Source: an uncultured Novosphingobium sp. (GTDB lineage Bacteria; Pseudomonadota; Alphaproteobacteria; Sphingomonadales; Sphingomonadaceae). From it: 12,193 nt of DNA. Below, one piece after another: positions 5,963-12,193 of this stretch. The stretch's first letter is position 1. Each line of letters opens with the position of its first letter. The DNA lies in the NCBI GenBank assembly GCA_946886365.1, contig CAMPIM010000107.1, positions 1-12,193 of the forward strand, read 5' to 3'. A program made the translations under genes and the position numbers. Under the pieces are notes generated by a model. The model did no database searches and was not told the origin of the DNA. It saw only the letters and a program-made list of their open reading frames with translations.

Positions 5963-8900
5963 GATGGGTCCTTCAGTTGGGCGAGGAGCATGGCGGCGCT
6001 GTTCGACCGTGGCCGCCACAGCCCCCGGTCCAGCGCTTCGTGGAGGCGCGCGGCGGTTTCGCGCAGCGCGGTGGGATTCACGTCCGCCATGAAGGCGCGC
6101 ACCGCCTCATCCTCGATGAAAGCGGCGTGGACGGCGTCGAAATGATGGTCCTTCACCCCGTCTGTCGTGGCGGCGAAGGCAAAGAGATAATCGACCGAAG
6201 CGGCAATCTCGAACGCGCCCTTATAGCCGTGGCGCATCATGCCCGTGATCCATTTGGGGTTGGTGACGCGCGCCCGCACCACCCGGCCGATCTCATCCTC
6301 CAGCGTCCGGACGACGGGGCGTTCGGGCCGACTATGGTCATTATGGTAACTGAGCGGCGTCCGCCCCGACAGATGCTCGACAGCCGCCGCGATCCCGCCT
6401 TCGAACTGATAATAATCGTCGCTGTCGAGCAGGTCATGCTCGCGATTATCCTGATTCTGGATGAGGGCGTCGGCCTCGGTTAGCCGCTGCGCGAACAATC
6501 CTCGCTCCGCATCCCCTTCGACCCCGCTGCCATAAGCATAACCGCCCCAATCCAGATAGATGTTCGCAAGGTCCGATCGATCATGCCACAGTCGCTCGTC
6601 GATCATCGCCTGCAAGCCTGCACCATAAGCGCCCGGCTTCGATCCAAAGACGCGCGCCCCCGCGCGCCGCATCGCCGCCTTCTCAGGCGTCCCTTCCGCG
6701 ATCAGCGCAGCGGCCTCCGCCCGATGACGCGCGGCCGCCGGATTATCTTCATCGGGCTCGTCCAGCGCCATCACGGCGCGCGCGGCGCTGTCGATCAGGT
6801 TGATCTGTTCCGGGAAGGCGTCGCGGAAGAAGCCCGACACGCGTAGCGTCACATCCACGCGCGGCCGGTTCAGCTCGGCGATCGTCATCACCTCAAAGCC
6901 CACGACCCGACCCGAAGCCCACTCCCATCGCGGCCGCACGCCCATCAACGCCAGCGCCTGCGCGATGTCGTCGCCGCCCGTCCGCATGTTCGCCGTGCCC
7001 CAGGCCGACAGGGCAACGGAGCGGGGATAATCGCCCTCCCGCTGAAGATAATCCTGCACAATGAGGTCGGCGGATCGCTGGCCCAAATTCCATGCGGCCA
7101 CGGTCGGCACCGCGCGCGTATCGACCGAATAGAAATTGCGCCCCGTCGGTAGCACATCGGGACGCCCGCGCGTCGGCGCACCGGAGGGGCCGGGCAGCAC
7201 GAACTTACCGTCGAGCGCCTGAAGCAGCGCAGCCTTCTCTGCCTCTCCGCAAGCATCCACGCGGGGACCAAGGTCGCTGCGTATCACCTCCAGAACGCGC
7301 CCGCTCGACGGCCCCGGCGCGGCCTCGCCCGTGTCGAGCAGCTGCACGGCGTAGAGTTCCAGCCGCTCCACCGTATCGCCGGTGCTGCGCCATGCATCCT
7401 GCGCCACGCCTGCCAGCACGTCCGGGCGCGGCCCATCCCAAGGCTTGCCCATACCGCAGTCGAGCGGATCAAAGCCAAGTTCCAGATCGTCCGCCAGAGC
7501 CCGGAGCAGCGATTGCTGATCCTCCTCCAAACCTCTCGGGCACCGGGCAAGGGAGATCAGCAGGTCCCGCCGCAACGTCCCTTCTGGCGACCGGGTAAAG
7601 ATATGCAGTCCGTCACGAATCTGCATTTCCTTCAGTTCACAGAGATAGTTGTCGATCGCAGCTAAGGCATCGTCTCCGCTGCCCTCCGCGCCCGCATCCT
7701 TGTCCAGCCCCTGCGATGCCGCCAATGCCAATATATCCCGGCGCAACGTCTCCAGCCTGCGCGGGTCCATCCCCGCTGCCAGATAATATTCGTCGACCAG
7801 CGCCTCGAGGTCCTTGAGCGGCCCATAGGTTTCCGCGCGGGTCAGCGGCGGCGTCAGATGGTCGATGATGCATGCCCCGATCCGTCGTTTCGCCTGCGTG
7901 CCTTCGCCCGGATCGTTGACGATGAACGGATAGATTTGCGGGATCGGCCCGGCGCATATTTCGGGAAAGCAGCTCTCCGACAGCGCGATCGCCTTGCCCG
8001 GCAGCCACTCCAGATTGCCATGCTTGCCCACATGCACCACCGCATGCGCGGCGAATGCGCGCGCCAGCCAGATATGGAAGGCGAGATAGGCATGCGGCGG
8101 CGGCAGCGCCGGATCATGATAGCTGCTCTTCGGATCGACATCATAGCCGCGCGAAGGCTGCACCGCGACGGCGACCTGACCGAAGCGATGCACCCGAAGG
8201 GAGAAGGCCTCACCCTGACAGAAGGCATCATCCTCCGGCTCGCCCCATCGCTCGATAACGGCTGTACGAACGCTTTCGGGAAAGTCATCAAATGCCGCAC
8301 GATAGTCGGCCAGCGCGAGCGAGCAGGGGGCGTCCCCTCCGGTCATATGCCCCATCAACGCCGCACCATCGGTCGGCGCGTAGCCCGTTTGATAGCCAGC
8401 CTCCGCCAGCGCGCGCAGGATCGCCGCTGCGCTTTCCGGCGTGTCGAGGCCCACGCCATTGCCGATCCGCCCATCCCGGTTCGGATAATTGGCAAGGACC
8501 AGCGCCACGTGGCGGTCCTCAGCCCGCGTCAGTCCTAATCTGGCCCAGTTTGCAGCCAGTTGGGAAACAAAGCTCACACGATCGGCCAGAAGCTGCGGCA
8601 CCACGATGCTGCATTCCGTTCGCGCATCGAAGCGGGCGGCGGCCTTGAAAGCGACCGCGCGGGTGAAGATGCGCCCATCCACTTCGGGCAAGGCAATATG
8701 CATCGCCAAGTCGCGCGGACCCAGCCCCCGCGCGCTATCCTGCCACGCCGCCTGTTCGGCGCTGGCGAACAAGGTCTGAAGAATCGGGCAATCGGCCTGC
8801 TCCAATATGGATGGCGTGCGCGGTTCGCCGGGCGCCGATGCGGCAAAGGCGGTGGCGTTCAGAATGACGTCCGGTCGAGCTACCCCGATCACCCCTTCCA

Positions 8901-9651
8901 GAAAGTCGCGCGCAAAGGGTTCCCGCAACGCCCGTACATGGACCGGCAGGACATTAAGCCCCGCAGCCCGCAATCCCGCGATCATCGCGTCCACCGCCTC
9001 CAGCGTTCCGGCGATCAACAAGGCGCGGTAGAAAAGGAACAGCGCTGTCGGCTGGCCGGATGTCCAACCGGCCTTCACCTGTTCCAGCGTCGGGCGTTCG
9101 ACACCGGGAAGATAAAGGCCCGCGTCGGCGACCGGAACCGGCGCGTCGGGCGCGCCCGCGTCCAACCCTGCAATCCGCGCGGCGGTCCTTAGAAAAGCCG
9201 TGGCATTGGCAACGCCGCCCTGCCGCAGATAATCGCGCAGGCGATCGCATATTTCCGGGGGCAGGGTGGATGCCATCCGCAGTTCGGGATCATCCTCCCG
9301 CCCATCCGCGATGGCGGCGAAGGCAATGCGTCTGTCACGCGCGACATTGGCGATTTCCTCAATGCCATAGGGCCAATAGCTTTTGCCCCCCAACAGCACC
9401 ACGCAGACGAATTTTGCGTGGGAAATCACCTTCTCGACATACAGGTCGACCGAATAGGGATGCTTGAGCTGAAGGAGATTGACCAGCCGGATGGACGGCG
9501 CGCTTTCCCCCAGCATGGCGGCGGCGCTGGTAAAACAGGCAAGATCGCTGTCCGCCACGGTCAGCAGCACGATGTCGCCCGGCGATTGGCCAAGGTCGAT
9601 CGCTTCGTCCCCGTTGGAGACGGTGCCGGGCGTGGCGGTCAGCAAATGCAT
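5959..9651 (-). CDS. cobN: Cobaltochelatase large subunit CobN
   Basis: This 1230-aa protein is the large subunit of the ATP-dependent aerobic cobaltochelatase. With CobS and CobT it inserts Co2+ into hydrogenobyrinate a,c-diamide. It is related to magnesium chelatase BchH/ChlH. Family blocks include P-Y-S-V-D-L-Y near the N-terminus (about residues 65-71), the hallmark H-V-G-K-H-G-N-L-E-W-L-P-G-K (about 538-551), S-A-W-G-T-A-N-M-R-T-G-G-D-D-I, N-I-Y-L-D-W-G-G-Y-A-Y-G (about 1030-1041) and D-S-D-D-Y-Y-Q-F-E-G-G (about 1075). Length is near that of typical CobN and no break is seen. The ATG at 9651 shares one base with the cobW stop. An upstream extension of the frame to 9759 lies inside cobW and is rejected. 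The CobS and CobT partners are not in this window. Confidence 0.97.
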   Translation of the reverse strand: MHLLTATPGTVSNGDEAIDLGQSPGDIVLLTVADSDLACFTSAAAMLGESAPSIRLVNLLQLKHPYSVDLYVEKVISHAKFVCVVLLGGKSYWPYGIEEIANVARDRRIAFAAIADGREDDPELRMASTLPPEICDRLRDYLRQGGVANATAFLRTAARIAGLDAGAPDAPVPVADAGLYLPGVERPTLEQVKAGWTSGQPTALFLFYRALLIAGTLEAVDAMIAGLRAAGLNVLPVHVRALREPFARDFLEGVIGVARPDVILNATAFAASAPGEPRTPSILEQADCPILQTLFASAEQAAWQDSARGLGPRDLAMHIALPEVDGRIFTRAVAFKAAARFDARTECSIVVPQLLADRVSFVSQLAANWARLGLTRAEDRHVALVLANYPNRDGRIGNGVGLDTPESAAAILRALAEAGYQTGYAPTDGAALMGHMTGGDAPCSLALADYRAAFDDFPESVRTAVIERWGEPEDDAFCQGEAFSLRVHRFGQVAVAVQPSRGYDVDPKSSYHDPALPPPHAYLAFHIWLARAFAAHAVVHVGKHGNLEWLPGKAIALSESCFPEICAGPIPQIYPFIVNDPGEGTQAKRRIGACIIDHLTPPLTRAETYGPLKDLEALVDEYYLAAGMDPRRLETLRRDILALAASQGLDKDAGAEGSGDDALAAIDNYLCELKEMQIRDGLHIFTRSPEGTLRRDLLISLARCPRGLEEDQQSLLRALADDLELGFDPLDCGMGKPWDGPRPDVLAGVAQDAWRSTGDTVERLELYAVQLLDTGEAAPGPSSGRVLEVIRSDLGPRVDACGEAEKAALLQALDGKFVLPGPSGAPTRGRPDVLPTGRNFYSVDTRAVPTVAAWNLGQRSADLIVQDYLQREGDYPRSVALSAWGTANMRTGGDDIAQALALMGVRPRWEWASGRVVGFEVMTIAELNRPRVDVTLRVSGFFRDAFPEQINLIDSAARAVMALDEPDEDNPAAARHRAEAAALIAEGTPEKAAMRRAGARVFGSKPGAYGAGLQAMIDERLWHDRSDLANIYLDWGGYAYGSGVEGDAERGLFAQRLTEADALIQNQDNREHDLLDSDDYYQFEGGIAAAVEHLSGRTPLSYHNDHSRPERPVVRTLEDEIGRVVRARVTNPKWITGMMRHGYKGAFEIAASVDYLFAFAATTDGVKDHHFDAVHAAFIEDEAVRAFMADVNPTALRETAARLHEALDRGLWRPRSNSAAMLLAQLKDPS

Positions 9652-10691
9652 CAGGCGACCGCCATCTGCTGGGTGAATGCCCGTTCGATCGCCGCCCGGT
9701 CCAGCCCCGCCTGGCCGATCACCACCAGTCGCGAAGCGCGCGTCTCCTGCGCCTGCCAATGTCGGTCATAATGATGCTGGATGCGTGGCCCGACCGCCTG
9801 AATGACCAGCCTTGCCGGACGGCCCGCAATGGCCACGAAGCCCTTCACCCGCAATATGTCGTGATCGGCTATGACCTGCTTCAGAGCATCCAGCAGCGGC
9901 GCAGGATTGCCCAATTCCCCCAACTCCATGACGAAGCTGTCGAAATCCTCATGGTCATGATCCTCCTCCTCGTCATGGTGGGAGGGGCGGGCGTCAACCT
10001 GATCCTCGACCCCGGCATCAAGGCCGAGCAGGACCGCTGGGTCGATCTCCCCCCGCGCGGTGCGGACGATACGCACGCCCGGCCGGATTTCCGCCGCCAG
10101 ATCCCGCTCCAGTTCCTCAAGCCTGCCGCCCTCGACCAAGTCGGTCTTGTTGAGCAGGACAAGGTCGGCACAGGCCAGCTGGTCCTCGAAAAGCTCCTCG
10201 ATCGGGCTGTCATGGTCGAGCGTCGGGTCCGCCGCCCGTGCCGCAGCCAGCGCTTCCTCGTCATGGGCAAAGCGCCCCGCAGCCAGAGCATCGGCATCGA
10301 TGAGTGCAATCACCCCATCCACCGTCGCCCGTGTCCGGATATTCGGCCACTGAAACGCCTTCACCAGCGGCTTTGGCAGGGCAAGGCCCGAAGTCTCGAT
10401 AATGATATGATCGGGCGGCACATCCCGGTCGAGCAACCGCTGCATCGTCGGCAGGAAATCGTCCGCCACGGTGCAGCAGATGCAACCATTGGCCAGCTCG
10501 ATAATATCCTCATCCGGGCAAGCCTCATCGCCGCACCCCTTCACCAGCGATCCATCGACGCCGACATCGCCAAATTCGTTGATGATGAGGGCAAGCCGCC
10601 GCCCACCCGCATTTTCGATCAGGTGGCGGATCAGCGTCGTCTTTCCGGCGCCCAGAAATCCCGTGATGACCGTGGCGGGAACCTTGCTCAT
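9651..10691 (-). CDS. cobW: CobW-type G3E GTPase, probable cobalt metallochaperone
   Basis: This 346-aa member of the G3E P-loop GTPases (CobW/COG0523) probably delivers or loads cobalt for the chelatase. Domain order: Walker A G-F-L-G-A-G-K-T (11-18), the metal-site motif C-I-C-C (70-73) in N-G-C-I-C-C-T-V, a Walker B/switch region around I-I-I-E-T-S-G (96-102), guanine-specificity N-K-T-D (181-184), an acidic histidine-rich linker H-H-D-E-E-E-D-H-D-H-E-D (238-249) likely to bind metal, and the C-terminal CobW domain starting near 250. Its ATG at 10691 overlaps the transporter stop (ATGA), with AAGGA 8 nt upstream. Placement between a Co transporter and cobN supports the cobalt role over zinc-type COG0523 relatives. 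The longer open frame to 10985 lies over the transporter gene and is not used. Confidence 0.95.
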   Translation of the reverse strand: MSKVPATVITGFLGAGKTTLIRHLIENAGGRRLALIINEFGDVGVDGSLVKGCGDEACPDEDIIELANGCICCTVADDFLPTMQRLLDRDVPPDHIIIETSGLALPKPLVKAFQWPNIRTRATVDGVIALIDADALAAGRFAHDEEALAAARAADPTLDHDSPIEELFEDQLACADLVLLNKTDLVEGGRLEELERDLAAEIRPGVRIVRTARGEIDPAVLLGLDAGVEDQVDARPSHHDEEEDHDHEDFDSFVMELGELGNPAPLLDALKQVIADHDILRVKGFVAIAGRPARLVIQAVGPRIQHHYDRHWQAQETRASRLVVIGQAGLDRAAIERAFTQQMAVA

Positions 10692-11737
10692 AAAGTCTGT
10701 CCTTGATTGGAGAGGAGCACCTCGATCTCGTCGAAGCGCTTCCAGCGGTAGATGATCCAGCTCACCAGCCAGCAGGCGGCGAACAGGCCGATGATGAAGA
10801 AGCCCAGGCCGTTGAAATGCTCGCCCAGATTGGCGGCCACCGACCAGACGCCGCCCGTCAGGCCCAGCTTGTCGCCCAGCAGCGCCGCCGCCTCGATCCC
10901 GCCGATGACGATTGCGACCAGCGCGGACACCGATGTGATGGTGATGTTGTAGTAGAGCTTGCGGATCGGCTTCACGAACGCCCATTGATAGGCGCCCATC
11001 ATCAGCGCGCCGTCCGCCGTGTCGATCAGCGCCATGCCCGCCGCGAACAGCAAGGGGAATATGAGCACGGTCGCGATCGAAAGCCCGCTCGCCGCCTGAC
11101 CCGCGGACAGGCCGAGGATCGCGACTTCGGTCGCCGTGTCAAATCCTAGCCCGAACAGAAAGCCCAGCGGCGCCATGTGCCAGCTGCGCGTGACCAGACG
11201 GAACAGCGGCCGGAACAGGCGGGCCAACATGCCCCGATTGCCCAGCAATATGTCCATATCTTCATCGACATAGGCGCCACCACTGCGGACGTGGTTGAAG
11301 GTCTTTAGAACCGACCGCAGGATGATGAGGTTCATCGCGGCAATGGCAAAGAGGAAGGTGGCGGAGATGATCGTCGCGATCATCCCGCCAATCTCGCCCG
11401 CCGCCTCAACGCGGCTAAGCGCGCTGGCGGCGAAGGCGATGAGGACCGCCGCGATCAGCACGATTGCGCTATGGCCGATCGCGAACCACAGGCCGACGGT
11501 CAGCGGCCGCTGACCTTCCTGCATCAGCTTGCGCGTCACATTGTCGATCGCGGCGATATGGTCGGCATCGACTGCATGGCGCAGCCCCAGGCTCCAGGCG
11601 AGCAGGGCGGTGCCCAGCATCATCGTGTCGCCCGCAAAGATCAGCGAGGCGCATAGCCATAACGCGATGTTGGCGGCGATCAGCCCCGCGAAGATGAAAG
11701 TGGCACGGCGACGAAGCGCCGGAAATTGCATGGCCAT
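10688..11737 (-). CDS. NiCoT-family nickel/cobalt permease, probably for cobalt
   Basis: This 349-aa integral inner-membrane protein of the HoxN/NixA/NhlF (NiCoT) family imports Ni2+ and/or Co2+. The family signature R-H-A-V-D-A-D-H-I (53-61) in transmembrane segment 2 is intact. L-G-F-D-T-A-T-E (197-204) and G-M-A-L-I-D-T-A-D-G-A-L-M (234-246) are also present. About eight hydrophobic helices are visible, with a hydrophilic loop near 145-185. The ATG at 11737 is chosen, and a second Met two codons on is an alternative. A GGGAG lies about 10 nt upstream of the first ATG. It heads the operon leading into cobW and cobN and sits under a cobalamin riboswitch, which points to Co2+ as the main substrate. 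Specificity cannot be read from the motifs alone. Confidence 0.93.
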   Translation of the reverse strand: MAMQFPALRRRATFIFAGLIAANIALWLCASLIFAGDTMMLGTALLAWSLGLRHAVDADHIAAIDNVTRKLMQEGQRPLTVGLWFAIGHSAIVLIAAVLIAFAASALSRVEAAGEIGGMIATIISATFLFAIAAMNLIILRSVLKTFNHVRSGGAYVDEDMDILLGNRGMLARLFRPLFRLVTRSWHMAPLGFLFGLGFDTATEVAILGLSAGQAASGLSIATVLIFPLLFAAGMALIDTADGALMMGAYQWAFVKPIRKLYYNITITSVSALVAIVIGGIEAAALLGDKLGLTGGVWSVAANLGEHFNGLGFFIIGLFAACWLVSWIIYRWKRFDEIEVLLSNQGQTL

Positions 11738-11828
11738 AAAAGCATGGCTCCCGTCAGCGTCAGCGAGACTGGACGGGACCTCCGCTAAGCGGCCGACATT
11801 CCGCGCCGGACGGACGCATCTTTGCGCC

Positions 11829-11857
11829 CGGCACGCATGCCGGTGCGGCCCCGCCGC
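11829..11857 (-). other. Tandem GC hairpins in the transporter leader
   Basis: Two small perfect hairpins follow the post-riboswitch element: a 5-bp stem with a 4-nt loop at 11829-11842 and a 5-bp stem with a 3-nt loop at 11845-11857. A third, CCGC/GCGG, lies at 11782-11792 and abuts a GGAGG on the minus strand. None is followed by a T-run, so they are not typical terminators. They may structure the roughly 120-nt leader before the transporter ATG. The rest of 11738-11828 shows nothing recognisable. Confidence 0.35.
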
Positions 11858-11861
11858 ACGC

Positions 11862-11917
11862 GTCGCTCAGACGGAATACCGTGCCCCGGCCATCCCCTGG
11901 GCCAAAGCAAGAGCGAC
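11862..11917 (-). promoter_or_regulatory. Conserved post-riboswitch element, copy 2
   Basis: This is the counterpart of the element at 3351-3406, placed just 3' of the second riboswitch and upstream of the cobalt transporter gene. The arms GTCGCTC (minus, 11917-11911) and GAGCGAC (11868-11862) are the same and separated by exactly the same distance. The interior 11-mer CCAGGGGATGG is identical. Around the arms the similarity falls off quickly, although CGTGCGGC recurs shortly after the 3' arm in both copies. Conservation at two unrelated operons in one region suggests a working part of the B12 control device. Confidence 0.55.
11867..11905 (-). other. Candidate 12-codon leader ORF, copy 2
   Basis: A TTG at 11905 aligns with the ATG of copy 1 and opens a frame reading M-A-Q-G-M-A-G-A-R-Y-S-V with TGA at 11869-11867. 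An internal ATG (codon 5) is shared by both copies and could be the true start, giving an 8-residue peptide. The frame also stays open upstream as V-A-L-A in both copies. Evidence for translation is limited to the paired conservation of frame length, stop and residues. Confidence 0.28.
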
Positions 11918-11924
11918 CAGACGC

Positions 11925-12145
11925 CGACAGGTCTCCTGGCTTGCGGGTCATCGCTCGACACATGGCCTTCCCAGGCCTCGCATGATTTAGCGTCCGGCCC
12001 AGTGGCTGACCCTCCGACAAGTGACGGAAGGTCGATATGCGTCTCGCTCACCGCTTACAGTTGCAGGGACAGCCGCGGATTTGGGCGCCTTGTCAGCAGC
12101 CCGCACCGCATTCCCTTTAAAGCCCTTTCGGGCACCGGCGCGATC
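11925..12145 (-). promoter_or_regulatory. Cobalamin riboswitch controlling the transporter-cobW-cobN-cobO-bluB operon
   Basis: On the minus strand the conserved blocks of the adenosylcobalamin aptamer appear in order: GGTGCC (12136-12131) with a small hairpin and a GGGAA, GGTG, AAATCC, the CTGTCCCTGCAACTGTAAG junction (about 12073-12055), the B12 box AGCCACTGG (about 12008-11999) and the 3' consensus GCAAGCCAGGAGACCTG (about 11944-11928). It precedes the cobalt permease on the same strand, so B12 sufficiency should shut down cobalt uptake and insertion. The promoter probably lies at or beyond the right edge of the window. Ends are approximate. Confidence 0.92.
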
Positions 12146-12193
12146 GAGGCCGTGCATAGATGGCTTGCCCGCCAAAGGGAAGCGGCAGTTGCA

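Noticed and set aside
5402..8538. Several long plus-strand open frames opposite cobO and cobN (for example 5402-6145 and 7858-8538).
   Set aside because: High GC gives long shadow frames. They show no recognisable domains and lie opposite clearly coding sequence.
9652..9759. N-terminal extension of the cobN frame.
   Set aside because: It lies within the end of cobW and lacks CobN similarity. The ATG at 9651, which overlaps the cobW stop, fits the family start.
10692..10985. Upstream extension of the cobW frame.
   Set aside because: It overlaps the conserved end of the transporter gene in another frame. CobW homologues start with the P-loop about 10 residues in, as given by the ATG at 10691.
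1..12193. tRNA or rRNA genes, CRISPR arrays and insertion sequences.
   Set aside because: No tandem repeat-spacer pattern, transposase frame or tRNA-like cloverleaf was seen on reading both strands. A covariance-model scan was not possible.

Overview
The window is a cobalamin (vitamin B12) biosynthesis region of the aerobic (cob) type from a GC-rich alphaproteobacterium. A sphingomonad (Sphingobium/Sphingomonas/Novosphingobium-like) is most likely. The reasons are the GC-rich codon use, the CobG/CobN-type oxygen-dependent pathway, a meta-cleavage-type hydrolase, and a palindromic repeat of the kind common in sphingomonad intergenic DNA. The host assignment is an inference.

Layout, left to right. 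(1) 18-3251, minus strand, transcribed right to left: cobG > cobH > cobI > cobJ, each junction a 4-nt ATGA overlap; a further gene may start at the left edge. (2) 3252-3753: the leader of that operon, with a cobalamin riboswitch (about 3412-3610) and a conserved post-riboswitch element (3351-3406). (3) 3754-4608, plus strand: a stand-alone alpha/beta hydrolase of the meta-cleavage-product hydrolase type. (4) 4624-4702: an imperfect palindromic repeat between convergent genes. (5) 4719-11737, minus strand: a second operon, NiCoT cobalt transporter > cobW > cobN > cobO > bluB, all junctions overlapping by 1 or 4 nt. (6) 11738-12193: the leader of the second operon, with a second cobalamin riboswitch (about 11925-12145) and a second copy of the same post-riboswitch element (11862-11917).

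How the genes fit together. The NiCoT permease brings in Co2+, CobW probably handles or delivers it, and CobN is the large subunit of the chelatase that inserts it into hydrogenobyrinate a,c-diamide. CobO adenosylates the corrinoid and BluB makes the lower ligand dimethylbenzimidazole from FMNH2. The other operon supplies early corrin-ring steps (CobI, CobG, CobJ) and the late methyl shift (CobH). CobS, CobT, CobM, CobF, CobK, CobL, CobB and the late assembly genes are not in the window. Two separate riboswitches place both operons under B12 feedback.

The most unusual signal is a 57-nt block immediately 3' of both riboswitch aptamers. It is 46/57 identical between the two copies, has 7-nt arms that can form a stem, and contains a 12-codon reading frame conserved in length, stop and sequence. 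It looks like a shared expression platform or leader-peptide module.
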